From contig NZ_JAUHHC010000003.1 of NCBI RefSeq assembly GCF_030410485.1, positions 310,001 through 374,000 of the forward strand: 64,000 bases of DNA, read 5' to 3'. Under the pieces are notes generated by a model. The model saw only the letters and a list, made by a program, of their open reading frames with translations, did not search any database and was not told the DNA's origin. The DNA comes from Roseateles violae (GTDB lineage Bacteria > Pseudomonadota > Gammaproteobacteria > Burkholderiales > Burkholderiaceae_C). Of this stretch, positions 52,591 to 62,194 are shown one piece after another. Both the position numbers and the translations under genes were made by a program. Positions within the stretch are counted from its first letter, which is position 1, and each line of letters starts with the position of its first letter.

Positions 52591-53337
52591 ATGTACAAGC
52601 TCGTCCTCATTCGCCACGGCGAATCGACCTGGAATCTCGAAAACCGTTTCACCGGCTGGACCGATGTCGACCTGACCGCCACCGGCGTCGAGCAGGCCAA
52701 GCAGGCCGGCCGCCTGATCAAGGAAGCCGGCCTGGACTTCGATGTCGCCTACACCTCGGTGCTCAAGCGCGCCGTCTGGACGCTGTGGCACTGCCTGGAC
52801 CAGATGGACCGCACCTGGCTGCCGGTCGTGCACAGCTGGCGCCTGAACGAGCGCCACTACGGCGCGCTGCAGGGCCTGAACAAGGCCGAGACGGCCAAGC
52901 AGTATGGCGACGAGCAGGTGCTGGTCTGGCGCCGCAGCTACGACACGCCGCCGCCGCCGCTGGAATCGAACGATCCCCGCAGCGAGCGCGGCGACATCCG
53001 CTACGCCAAGATGAATCCGGCCGACATCCCGCTGACCGAATGCCTGAAGGACACGGTGGCGCGCGTGCTGCCCTTCTGGAACGACTCGGTCGCGCCGGCG
53101 ATCAAGCTCGGCAAGCGCGTCGTCATCGCCGCCCACGGCAACAGCATCCGCGCCCTGGTCAAGTACCTCGACGGCATCGGCGACGACGAGATCGTCGGCC
53201 TCAACATCCCGAACGGCATCCCGCTGGTCTACGAGCTCGACGCCGACTTGAAGCCGATCAAGAGCTACTACCTCGGCGACGCCGAGGCGGCCGCGAAGGC
53301 CGCTGCCGCGGTGGCCAATCAGGGCAAGAAGGCCTAG
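52591..53337 (+). CDS. gpmA: 2,3-bisphosphoglycerate-dependent phosphoglycerate mutase
   Basis: A 248-residue glycolytic enzyme interconverting 3- and 2-phosphoglycerate. The phospho-His motif is [18 protein letters not shown]; also present are '[15 protein letters not shown]', 'PPPPLE', 'RYA' and the second catalytic His in [17 protein letters not shown]. The Ala/Lys-rich tail is ordinary. The next gene starts 13 bp downstream. Confidence 0.97.
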   Translation: MYKLVLIRHGESTWNLENRFTGWTDVDLTATGVEQAKQAGRLIKEAGLDFDVAYTSVLKRAVWTLWHCLDQMDRTWLPVVHSWRLNERHYGALQGLNKAETAKQYGDEQVLVWRRSYDTPPPPLESNDPRSERGDIRYAKMNPADIPLTECLKDTVARVLPFWNDSVAPAIKLGKRVVIAAHGNSIRALVKYLDGIGDDEIVGLNIPNGIPLVYELDADLKPIKSYYLGDAEAAAKAAAAVANQGKKA

Positions 53338-53350
53338 ACGAGAGCGCGCC

Positions 53351-54148
53351 ATGCCTCGATTCGCCGCGAACCTCAGCCTGCTCTATATGGAGCATGCCTT
53401 CGCGGACCGTTTCGAGGCGGCGGCGCGCGACGGCTTCGAGGCCGTCGAGATCCTCTTTCCCTACGAGCATCCGGCGGCCGAAGTCGCCGCGCTGTTGCAG
53501 CGCCATGGCCTGCAGGCGGTGCTGATCAATGCGCCGCCGGGCGATTTTGCGGCCGGCGAGCGCGGCCTGGCCTGCCTGCCCGGCCGCGAGGCCGAATTCC
53601 GCGCCAGCGTCGAGCAGGCGCTGGCCTATGCGCGGGCGATCGCCTGCCCGCGCGTGCACATCATGTCGGGCATCGTCGCGCGCGAGTCCTCGCGCAGCGT
53701 GCTGAAGCCCCTCTGGCTGGACAACCTGCGCTGGGCCGCCGAGGCCGCGGCGCGGATGGACTTGCGGCTGTGCATCGAGCCCATCAACGCGCGCGACATG
53801 CCCGGCTATTTCCTCAACCGGCAGGACCAGGCGCTGGAGCTGCTCGCCGCGCTGGCCGCGCCCAACGTCGGCCTGCAGATGGACTGGTACCACTGCCAGA
53901 TCGTCGAGGGCGATGTGGCCACCAAGCTGCGCCGCGCGATCGCCGCCGGCGTGCTCGAGCATGTGCAGCTGGCCGGCGTGCCCGATCGGCAGGAGCCCGA
54001 CGAGGGCGAGCTGCGCGTCGACTACCTGCTCGATCTGCTGGACCGGCTGGGCTATGCCGGCCATGTCGGCTGCGAGTACCGGCCGCGGGCCGGCACCTCA
54101 GCCGGCCTGGCCTGGCTGCAGCGCTTCATCGACGGCGCGCGCCAGTAG
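53351..54148 (+). CDS. Hydroxypyruvate isomerase family TIM-barrel protein
   Basis: A 265-residue sugar-isomerase-like TIM barrel. 'FAANLSLLYMEHAFADRFEAA', 'HIMSGIV', the metal-ligand glutamates in CIEPINARDMPGYFL and GCEYRPRAGT, and 'LQMDWYHCQIVEGD' match Hyi/OtnI. It would isomerise hydroxypyruvate or a 2-oxo-tetronate. No glyoxylate or tetronate pathway gene is adjacent. The last 51 bp overlap the end of the convergent PRPP-synthetase-like gene. Confidence 0.88.
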   Translation: MPRFAANLSLLYMEHAFADRFEAAARDGFEAVEILFPYEHPAAEVAALLQRHGLQAVLINAPPGDFAAGERGLACLPGREAEFRASVEQALAYARAIACPRVHIMSGIVARESSRSVLKPLWLDNLRWAAEAAARMDLRLCIEPINARDMPGYFLNRQDQALELLAALAAPNVGLQMDWYHCQIVEGDVATKLRRAIAAGVLEHVQLAGVPDRQEPDEGELRVDYLLDLLDRLGYAGHVGCEYRPRAGTSAGLAWLQRFIDGARQ

Positions 54149-54994
54149 CGGCGCGATCGAAACCGCATTGCTGGCATGGGGCACGGTGTTGGCGCTCCAG
54201 ATCGCGCCGACGCCGGCCGCGCGCAGCGCCAGCAGCGCATCGCCATTGAACAGCGCATGGGTGACGGCCACATCGATACTGGCCGCGCCGCGCACCAGCA
54301 GCTGCTCGGCCGCGCCGACCAGGGTGCGGCCGGTCGAGGCCATATCGTCAAGCAGCACGACCGGACGGCCGGCCACCTCCACCTCGGGCAGGGCCAGCTG
54401 CACCTGGTGATCGCCCTGGCGCAGCTTGCGGCCGACCGCATGCGCGAGGCCCGCCGCCGCGGCCGCCTCGGCCACCCACTGGGCCGACTCTTCGTCCGGC
54501 CCGATCAGCAAGGCACCGGGCCGCTGCTGCGCGATCCAGCGCCCCAGCAGCGGCGCCGCCGACAAGGCCCGGCCCTGCCCCGCCGGCATCACCTCGTCGA
54601 GGCTGGCGATGCGGTGAAGATGCGGGTCGACGGTGATCAGCGCATCGAAGTGCTGGCTCAGCAGCCGCGCGATATGGCGCTGGCTGACCGCCTCGCCCGG
54701 CGTGAACTCCATGTCCTGGCGCATATAGGCCAGATAGGGCGTGACCAGCAGCAGGCGCTTGGCGCCGAGCTCGCGCGCGGTCGGTGCGGCGATCATCAGT
54801 TCGACCAGCTTGTCGTTGGGCTGCTGAAGGCCGCGCAAGAGCACCACGTGCTCGGGCAGCGGCTTGGGCAGCACCAGACGCATCTCCCCATCGGGGAAGG
54901 TATGGCGCTGTATCGTGTGCAGCGGGCAGCCCAGTTCGGCGGCCAGCTGCTGCGCCAGCGCCAGTTCGTCGTCGAAGGCCAGCAGCAGGCGCAT
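54098..54994 (-). CDS. Ribose-phosphate pyrophosphokinase-like protein
   Basis: A 298-residue member of the Prs family. The N-terminal domain has 'HTFPDGEMRLVLP' and the ATP-contact region 'LVTPYLAYMRQD'; 'TVDPHLHR' matches the catalytic flexible-loop area; the PRPP loop is VVLLDDMASTGRTL. It is shorter and more divergent than the housekeeping enzyme, so it may be a paralogue of altered role. It is coupled to the acyltransferase gene (one-base stop/start overlap). Confidence 0.85.
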   Translation of the reverse strand: MRLLLAFDDELALAQQLAAELGCPLHTIQRHTFPDGEMRLVLPKPLPEHVVLLRGLQQPNDKLVELMIAAPTARELGAKRLLLVTPYLAYMRQDMEFTPGEAVSQRHIARLLSQHFDALITVDPHLHRIASLDEVMPAGQGRALSAAPLLGRWIAQQRPGALLIGPDEESAQWVAEAAAAAGLAHAVGRKLRQGDHQVQLALPEVEVAGRPVVLLDDMASTGRTLVGAAEQLLVRGAASIDVAVTHALFNGDALLALRAAGVGAIWSANTVPHASNAVSIAPLLARAVDEALQPGQAG

Positions 54995-55734
54995 CAGGCG
55001 GTCTCCAGGGCGGTCGCCAGGCGGCTGCGCAGCGACTCGGCCAGCGCGCGGCGCTCGGCGTCCTGCGTGGCCTGCACCGGCAGCAGTTGCAGTTGAACGG
55101 CCAGGCCGCGCGCGCAGACGATCTGCCACAGGCTTTGCACCAGGGTCGTCTCGCCGATGAATCGCGCGGCCGGACTGAAGCGCGCGCCGGGCTCATGCCA
55201 GCGCAGCATCAGCGGCTGCACCGGCACGCCGGAAGCGATCGCCGCCTGCAGCAGATTGCCATGGAAAGGCAGCAGCTGCGGGCCCGGCCCGGTCGTGCCC
55301 TCGGGAAAGAAGGCGACCGTGTCGCCGGCGCGCAAGGCCTCGGCCGCCTGGTGCACGACCTTCAGCGCATCGCGCTTGCTGCTGCGCTCCAGGTACAAGG
55401 TACCGGCGCCGTCGACCAGGGAGCCGAGCAGGGGCCAGTCCTTGATCGCCGCCTTGGAGACGAAGCGCGCCTCCGGCATCACCGCGTGGACGACGGCGAT
55501 GTCCAGCCAGGACACATGGTTGGCGACCAGCAGCTTGGGGCCGGCCTCCACCCTTCCCTCGCTCTGCAGCTCGATGCCCAGGATGCTCAAGGTACGCGCC
55601 GACCACCAGCGGATATGGCCCTGGCGGCCAGGCCCGTCGAGCGCGCCGAAGCGCAGCTTGACCAGGGCCAGGCCATGCAGCACATGCACGCTCAGGCGCA
55701 GGAGCCGCCCGATGGCGATCAGGCTGCGGCGCAT
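54994..55734 (-). CDS. PlsC-like 1-acylglycerol-3-phosphate acyltransferase
   Basis: A 246-residue membrane-associated acyltransferase. Catalytic HX4D motif NHVSWLD, glycerol-phosphate-binding FFPEGTTG, an N-terminal hydrophobic stretch (about 10-27) and 'VPVQPLMLRW'. It probably converts lysophosphatidic acid to phosphatidic acid or acylates another lipid. The start at 55734 begins the basic/hydrophobic N-terminus. It lies 5 bp after pyrC'. Confidence 0.9.
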   Translation of the reverse strand: MRRSLIAIGRLLRLSVHVLHGLALVKLRFGALDGPGRQGHIRWWSARTLSILGIELQSEGRVEAGPKLLVANHVSWLDIAVVHAVMPEARFVSKAAIKDWPLLGSLVDGAGTLYLERSSKRDALKVVHQAAEALRAGDTVAFFPEGTTGPGPQLLPFHGNLLQAAIASGVPVQPLMLRWHEPGARFSPAARFIGETTLVQSLWQIVCARGLAVQLQLLPVQATQDAERRALAESLRSRLATALETA

Positions 55735-55739
55735 GCGCT

Positions 55740-57050
55740 TCAGTCCGCGCTGGAATGGGCCAGATGTCCGGCCACCAGCGTGTGACGCACGCGCGCCGGC
55801 AGCTCGAAGCCGCTGATCTCGAAGGCGAAGGGCGTGTGCTTGCCCTGGCTGCACAGGCGCTCCGGCGCGACCGCCCAGCTGGACTTGGGATCGAACACGC
55901 AGACATCGGCGACGCCGCCCTCGACCAGGCGGCCGGCGCTGGCCGACAGCGAACCGAGCGCATGGCCCAGCACCTTAACCGGCTCGGCGGTGATCACGGC
56001 CAGCGCGCGCGCCAGCGGCAGCTGCTGGTCCTCGGCCCAGCGCAGCGCCAGGCTCAGGAGCAGCTCCAGGCCGGTGGCGCCGGGCGTCGCCTCGGCGAAG
56101 GGCACGTTCTTCTCGTCGGCGGCGACCGGCATATGGTCGCTGACCAGGGCGTCGATCGTGCCGTCGGCAAGCGCAGCGCGCAAGGCATCCCTGTCGCGCT
56201 GCTGGCGCAGCGGCGGCGTCACCCGCATCGCCGGGTTGAAGTAGCCGATGTCGACATCGGTCAGATGCAGCGAGTTGATCGACACATCGGCCGTCAGCTT
56301 CAGCCCTTCTTTCTTCGCCGCGCGGATCAGCTCGACGCCCGCCGCGCTGGAGATGCGGCACAGGTGCACGCGCGCGCCGGTCGAGCGCATCAGCTCGAAG
56401 ATGGTATGCAGGGCCACCGTCTCGGCCATCACCGGCACGCCGGACAGGCCCAGGCGGGTGGCGACCGCGCCGCTGGCGGCGACGCCGCCGGACAGCCAAG
56501 CGTCCTGCGGGCGCAGCCAGACCGTGTAGTCATAGGTCGCCGCGTACTGCAGCGCGCGCGCCAGCACCAGGGTGTCGCGCACCGGCGCCTCGGCCTGCGA
56601 GAAGCCGACACAGCCGGCCTCGGTCAGCTCGGCCATCTCGGTCAGCGATTCGCCGCCCAGGTTCTTGGTCAGCGCGCCCAGCGGAAAGAGCCGGCACAGG
56701 CTCAGCTTGCGGGCGCGGAACTTCAGCATCTCGACCAGGCCCGGTTCGTCCAGCGCCGGGTCGGTGTCGGGCGGGCAGACGAGGCTGGTGACGCCGCCGG
56801 CCGCGGCCGCGTTCAGCTCGCTTTCCAGCATGCCTTCGTGCTCGTGGCCCGGCTCGCGCAGGCGCGCGGCCAGGTCCACGAGGCCCGGCGCGACGACCAG
56901 GCCCGTGGCATCGATGGTGCGCGCCGGCTCGAAATCGGCCGGCACCTGGCCCAGCGCGACGATGAGGCCGCCGGCGATCGCCAGATCGCCCAGCTTGTCC
57001 AGGCCCGAGGCCGGGTCGATCAGCCGGCCGCCCTTGATCAAGATCTTCAT
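55740..57050 (-). CDS. pyrC': Dihydroorotase-like PyrC' (probably inactive)
   Basis: A 436-residue amidohydrolase-fold protein of the class I dihydroorotase type. In active enzymes the first zinc motif is D-x-H-x-H before LREPG; here it reads [13 protein letters not shown], with Ala61 and Arg63 in the two His positions. '[14 protein letters not shown]' and SDHMPVA remain. It thus resembles the non-catalytic PyrC' (PyrX) of pseudomonads, which is needed to assemble aspartate transcarbamoylase. It overlaps pyrB by 4 bp, supporting the partnership. A functional PyrC should lie elsewhere. Confidence 0.9.
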   Translation of the reverse strand: MKILIKGGRLIDPASGLDKLGDLAIAGGLIVALGQVPADFEPARTIDATGLVVAPGLVDLAARLREPGHEHEGMLESELNAAAAGGVTSLVCPPDTDPALDEPGLVEMLKFRARKLSLCRLFPLGALTKNLGGESLTEMAELTEAGCVGFSQAEAPVRDTLVLARALQYAATYDYTVWLRPQDAWLSGGVAASGAVATRLGLSGVPVMAETVALHTIFELMRSTGARVHLCRISSAAGVELIRAAKKEGLKLTADVSINSLHLTDVDIGYFNPAMRVTPPLRQQRDRDALRAALADGTIDALVSDHMPVAADEKNVPFAEATPGATGLELLLSLALRWAEDQQLPLARALAVITAEPVKVLGHALGSLSASAGRLVEGGVADVCVFDPKSSWAVAPERLCSQGKHTPFAFEISGFELPARVRHTLVAGHLAHSSAD

Positions 57051-58009
57051 GCTTCGTTTCCTGCGAGGATGCTCATCACCGCCATGCGCACGGCGATGCC
57101 GAAGGTGACCTGGGGCAGGATCACGCTCTGCTTGCCGTCTGCCACGTCGGAGGCGATCTCTACGCCGCGGTTGATCGGGCCCGGGTGCATGACGATCGCA
57201 TCCGGCTTGGCCAGCGCCAGCTTCTCCGGCGTCAGGCCGAAGTTCTTGAAGAACTCGCCGGCGCTGGGCAGCATCGCACCGCTCATGCGCTCGTTCTGCA
57301 GGCGCAGCATGATGATCACGTCGGCGTCGCGGATGCCCTCGGCCATGTCGTGGCAGACCCGCACGCCCATCTCGCGCAAATCGCCCGGCACCAGGGTCTT
57401 GGGACCGACCGCGCGGATCTCGGGCACGCCCAGGATGTTCAGCGCATGGATGTCCGAGCGGGCGACGCGGCTGTGCACGATGTCGCCGACGATGGCCACC
57501 GTCAGATTGCGGAAATCCTTCTTGAAGTGCCGGATCGTGTACATGTCCAGCAGGCCCTGCGTCGGATGCGCATGGCGGCCGTCGCCGGCGTTGACCACAT
57601 GCACATGGGGCGCGCAATGCTGGGCGATCAGATAGGGCGCGCCCGATTCGCTGTGGCGCACGACGAACATGTCCGCATGCATGGCCGACAGATTGGCCAC
57701 CGTGTCCAGCAGGGTCTCGCCCTTGGCCGTCGAGCTGCGCGCGATGTCGAGGTTGATCACATCGGCCGACAGGCGCTTGGCGGCGATCTCGAAGGTCGTG
57801 CGGGTGCGCGTGCTGTTCTCGAAGAACAGATTGAAGACCGACTTGCCGCGCAGCAGCGGCACCTTCTTGACCTCGCGGTCGTTGACCGACAGAAAGGTGC
57901 CGGCGGTGTCCAGGATCTGATGGATCACCGCCTGCGGCAGGCCCTCGATCGACAGCAGGTGGATCAGCTCGCCATGCTTGTTCAGCTGGGGATTGCGTTT
58001 GCTCAGCAT
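57047..58009 (-). CDS. pyrB: Aspartate carbamoyltransferase catalytic subunit
   Basis: A 320-residue enzyme joining carbamoyl phosphate and aspartate. Carbamoyl-phosphate motif [12 protein letters not shown], 'DARHAHPTQ'-type [17 protein letters not shown], and '[13 protein letters not shown]'. The start at 58009 has GGGAG seven bases upstream; that site lies in the arm of a repeat hairpin (58012-58046) and would be base-paired. No pyrI regulatory subunit is present; pyrC' follows with a 4-bp overlap. Confidence 0.96.
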   Translation of the reverse strand: MLSKRNPQLNKHGELIHLLSIEGLPQAVIHQILDTAGTFLSVNDREVKKVPLLRGKSVFNLFFENSTRTRTTFEIAAKRLSADVINLDIARSSTAKGETLLDTVANLSAMHADMFVVRHSESGAPYLIAQHCAPHVHVVNAGDGRHAHPTQGLLDMYTIRHFKKDFRNLTVAIVGDIVHSRVARSDIHALNILGVPEIRAVGPKTLVPGDLREMGVRVCHDMAEGIRDADVIIMLRLQNERMSGAMLPSAGEFFKNFGLTPEKLALAKPDAIVMHPGPINRGVEIASDVADGKQSVILPQVTFGIAVRMAVMSILAGNEA

Positions 58010-58011
58010 GT

Positions 58012-58087
58012 CAGGACTCCCGCCGGGCCGCCCCAAGGGAGGCCTGCGCCCCCGCGGGGGGCAGTGAACGAAGTGAACGGGGGGGCA
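58012..58087. repeat. Structured repeat between pyrR and pyrB
   Basis: Arms CAGGACTCC (58012-58020) and GGAGGCCTG (58038-58046), 8 of 9 paired, enclose the same 17-nt loop as the copy at 41721-41737. A GC-rich second part (CCCCCGCGGGGGG then AGTGAACGAAGTGAAC and a G run) ends at the pyrR stop codon. On the transcribed minus strand the 3' arm contains the pyrB Shine-Dalgarno. Confidence 0.87.
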
Positions 58088-58600
58088 TCACTCCTTGTCT
58101 CCTTTGACGTCGAAGCTGAAACGGCCCGCCTCGTCGCGTGCCAGGCGCAGCTTCTGCTCGGCCGCCAGGGTCACGCGGGCGGCCGAGAAGGCCGGCTCGA
58201 TCGGCAGCTCGCGACCGCCGCGGTCGACCAGCACCGCCAGCTGCACGCTGGCCGGGCGGCCGAAGTCGAACAGCTCGTTGATCACCGCCCGCGTCGTGCG
58301 GCCGGTGTAGAGCACATCGTCGATCAAGAGGATGTGGCGGCCGTTGACCTCGAAGGGCAGCTTCGTATGGTCGGCGCTGGCGCTCATGCCCTTGGAGCCG
58401 AAATCGTCGCGGTGCAGCGAGCTGGAGATCACGCCGGCGGCCAGCTGCAGATCGGCGGCCAGGCGCTCGGCCAGCCAGGCGCCGCCGGACCAGACGCCGA
58501 CCAGGGCGCAGGCATCGGCGGCATGGGGCTGCAGCAGGCGCTGCACGCCGCGGCGCAGGTCGGCATACAGCGCCTCCGCATCGAGAAGCAAGGTACTCAT
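58088..58600 (-). CDS. pyrR: Bifunctional pyr operon regulator / uracil phosphoribosyltransferase PyrR
   Basis: A 170-residue PRT-fold protein. PRPP loop HILLIDDVLYTGRTTRAVINEL, the PyrR-type region 'SSLHRDDFG' and 'AVLVDRGGRELPI'. In Gram-positive bacteria PyrR binds pyr mRNA; in proteobacteria its regulatory role is less clear. It lies upstream of pyrB with only the structured repeat in between and overlaps ruvX by 4 bp. Confidence 0.95.
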   Translation of the reverse strand: MSTLLLDAEALYADLRRGVQRLLQPHAADACALVGVWSGGAWLAERLAADLQLAAGVISSSLHRDDFGSKGMSASADHTKLPFEVNGRHILLIDDVLYTGRTTRAVINELFDFGRPASVQLAVLVDRGGRELPIEPAFSAARVTLAAEQKLRLARDEAGRFSFDVKGDKE

Positions 58601-58974
58601 GAGGTTTCTCTGAAGAATTGTTCGAGGATCAGGGCGGCGGCCGCCGAATCGACATCGCAGGCACCGGCCGCCTCGGCCGCGACGCTGGTGTAGCGCTCGT
58701 CGACCTCGTGGATGGGCAGGCGAAAACGCCCCTTCAACTGCCGGCCGAACTTGCGCGCGCGCAGGGTGATCTCATGCTCGGCGCCGTCCGGATGGAAGGG
58801 CACGCCGATCACCAGCGCCTCCGGCTGCCATTCCCTGATCAGCTTCTCGATCGCGGCAAAGCGCGCCTCGCCGTCGACGGTGATGCTTCTGAGCGCCTGC
58901 GCCGCGCCGGTGAAACGACTGCCGGCGGCCACGCCAACCCGTTTGATTCCGTAGTCGAAGGCCAGCAGGGTCAT
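58597..58974 (-). CDS. ruvX: Holliday-junction resolvase-like protein RuvX/YqgF
   Basis: A 125-residue RNase H-fold nuclease. 'LLAFDYGIKRVGVA' (catalytic Asp), 'ALVIGVPFHPDG', 'VDERYTSVAA' (Glu) and the terminal 'DSAAAALILEQFF' (Asp) are all present. Members act in pre-16S rRNA 5' processing. It overlaps yqgE by 4 bp and pyrR by 4 bp in the conserved yqgE-ruvX order. Confidence 0.95.
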   Translation of the reverse strand: MTLLAFDYGIKRVGVAAGSRFTGAAQALRSITVDGEARFAAIEKLIREWQPEALVIGVPFHPDGAEHEITLRARKFGRQLKGRFRLPIHEVDERYTSVAAEAAGACDVDSAAAALILEQFFRETS

Positions 58975-59549
58975 GCGTGCCCGGCATCCATGCTCAGCAT
59001 GCGCGGATCGACGCCCAGCAGCGCCAGCGCGCGTTCGTAGCGGTCCTCGATCGGCGTGTCGAAGATGATCTCCGGCGTCGCATCGACGGTCAGCCAGCCG
59101 TTGCGGCCGATTTCCTCTTCCAGCTGGCCGGCGGCCCAGCCGCTGTAGCCCAGGGTCACCAGCAGCTTCTTCGGGCCGGCGCCATTGGAGAGCGCCTCCA
59201 GCACGTCGCGGCTGGTCGTCATCTCCAGGCCGCCGGGCACGGCCAGGGTGGCGCTGTAATGGCCGCCCTCGGCGTCCAGCGGCTCGTGCAGCACGAAGCC
59301 GCGCTCGGTCTGCACCGGCCCGCCATAGAACACCGGCGTCGCGGCCAGTTCGTCGTGCGGCAGGCTCAGCTCGACCTTTTCGAACAGATTGCCCAGGGTC
59401 AGCGAGATCGGCTTGTTGATGACCAGGCCCAGCGCGCCCTTGTCGTTGTGCTCGCACATATAGATGACGCTGCCCGCAAAGGCCTCGTCGGCCATGCCGG
59501 GCATCGCTATCAGGAACTGGTTGGTGAGATCGATGCGGTCCTTGGCCAT
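58971..59549 (-). CDS. yqgE: YqgE/AlgH family protein
   Basis: A 192-residue UPF0301 protein. 'LTNQFLIAMPGMADEAFAGSVIYMCEHNDKGALGLVINKP' and 'FYGGPVQTERGFVLH', then 'LVTLGYSGWAAGQLEEEI', cover the family core. The function is unresolved (AlgH was linked to alginate control in Pseudomonas). First gene of the yqgE-ruvX-pyrR-pyrB-pyrC' operon, 33 bp from the divergent photolyase start. Confidence 0.95.
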   Translation of the reverse strand: MAKDRIDLTNQFLIAMPGMADEAFAGSVIYMCEHNDKGALGLVINKPISLTLGNLFEKVELSLPHDELAATPVFYGGPVQTERGFVLHEPLDAEGGHYSATLAVPGGLEMTTSRDVLEALSNGAGPKKLLVTLGYSGWAAGQLEEEIGRNGWLTVDATPEIIFDTPIEDRYERALALLGVDPRMLSMDAGHA

Positions 59550-59582
59550 GCGCTCATTTTATTCATGGGAGACACTGCGGGG

Positions 59583-61014
59583 ATGGAAAAGCCTTTCGAG
59601 CGCGCCCTGGTCTGGTTCCGGCGCGATCTGCGCGTCGACGACCAGGCGGCGCTGTCCCGCGCGCTGAGCGCGGCCCAACAGGTGTTCTGCGTCTTTCTGC
59701 TTGATCGCGACATCCTCGATCCGCTGCCGCGTGCCGACCGCCGCGTTGTCTTCATCCTGCGCTCGCTGGAGGAGCTGCACCGGCAGCTGGCCGCGCTGCG
59801 CCCCGGCGCCGGCCTGATCGTGCGCCATGGCCAGGCCCAAGCCGAGATCGCCGCGCTGGCGGCGCAGCTGGACGTGCAGGCGGTGCTGACGAACCATGAT
59901 GACGAACCGGCGGCGCTGGCCCGCGACGCCACCGTCAGGGACGCACTGGCGGCCCAGGGCCGGCAGTTGCTGAGCTTCAAGGACCATGTCGTGTTCGAGC
60001 GCAGCGAGGTGCTCAGCGCCAGCGGCAGCCCCTACACGGTGTTCACGCCCTACAAGAACGCCTGGCTGCGCCGGCTGACGCCGGCCGACCTGCGCCCGCA
60101 TCCGCTGCAGCCGCAGGCGCTGGCCGCCAGCCCGCTGGCCGGCCGCATCCCCGCGCCGGCCGAGATCGGCTTCGAGCCGGTCGCCCTGCCCGCGCAGCTG
60201 GGGGTCGGCAGCAGCGGCGCCGAGCAGTTGCTGGACGACTTCCTCGAGCGCATGGACCGCTACGACCGGGCGCGCGACTATCCGGCGCTGAAGGGCCCCA
60301 GCTATCTGAGCGTGCATCTGCGCTTCGGCACGATCTCGATCCGGCGCCTGGCGCGGCTGGCGCATGAGCGGATGCTGGGCGGCCTGCGCGGCGCCGAGGT
60401 CTGGCTCGGCGAGCTGATCTGGCGCGAGTTCTACCAGCAGCTGATGCACCACCATCCGCAGGCGATGAGCGCGGCCTTCCGGCCCGCCTACGACGCGATC
60501 GAATGGGAGCGCGGACCCGGCGCCGAGGCGCTGTTCGCTGCCTGGCGCGAGGGCCGCACCGGCTATCCGCTGGTCGACGCGGCGATGCGCCAGCTGCTGG
60601 CCAGCGGCTATATGCACAACCGCCTGCGCATGGTGACGGCCAGCTTCCTGTGCAAGGACCTGGGCCTGGACTGGCGCTGGGGCGAGCGTCATTTCGCCGA
60701 GCAGCTGCTGGACTTCGACCTGGCCGCCAACAACGGCGGCTGGCAATGGGCCTCATCGAGCGGCTGCGATGCCCAGCCCTGGTTCCGCATCTTCAACCCG
60801 GTCACGCAGAGCGAGAAGTTCGACGCCGAGGGCCTGTTCATCAAGCGCTATCTGCCGCAGCTGAGCAAGCTGCCGGCCAAGCTGGTCCATGCGCCCTGGC
60901 GGGCCCGCCCGGAGGAGCTGCAGGCGCTGGGCCTGGTGCTGGGCCGCGACTATCCGCCGCCCCTCGTCGACCATGAGGCGGCGCGGCGCCGCACCTTGGA
61001 GCGCTACGCGGTGG

Positions 61015-61037
<23 letters not shown>
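59583..61037 (+). CDS. Cryptochrome/deoxyribodipyrimidine photolyase
   Basis: A 484-residue class I-like photolyase that repairs UV dimers with light. N-terminal antenna domain 'ALVWFRRDLRVDDQAALS'; FAD-binding domain with 'RYDRARDYPALKGPSYLSVHLRFGTIS', 'WREFYQQLMHHHP', 'GYPLVDAAMRQLLASGYMHNRLRM' and 'DFDLAANNGGWQWASSSGCDAQPWFRIFNP', including Trp residues of the electron chain. ATG at 59583 follows GGGAG; the ATG at 59565 has no site. Its 3' end overlaps the convergent cyclase gene by 23 bp. Confidence 0.95.
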
Positions 61038-62061
<1,024 letters not shown>

Positions 62062-62149
62062 GGCGGCGGCATTGCGGAAGTGAGGCGGCTCGCGCCGGAC
62101 TCCGGGCTCTCAGGTCGGATCGCGCGCGCCGCAGTGTAGCCGCGGCGCC

Positions 62150-62185
62150 GGGCAAAACCGGGCGCCTTCACCCCCGGGTTTGCCC
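62150..62185 (-). terminator. Possible terminator after the CheA-type gene
   Basis: GGGCAAAACC (62150-62159) pairs with GGGTTTGCCC (62176-62185), 9 of 10 positions, around a GC-rich loop, starting 10 bp after the stop at 62195. No T run follows, so the call is weak. Confidence 0.35.
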
Positions 62186-62194
62186 GAGCCCGCT

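Noticed and set aside
55755-57635. A 626-codon plus-strand frame
   Set aside because: Antisense to pyrC' and pyrB, whose protein motifs are unmistakable.
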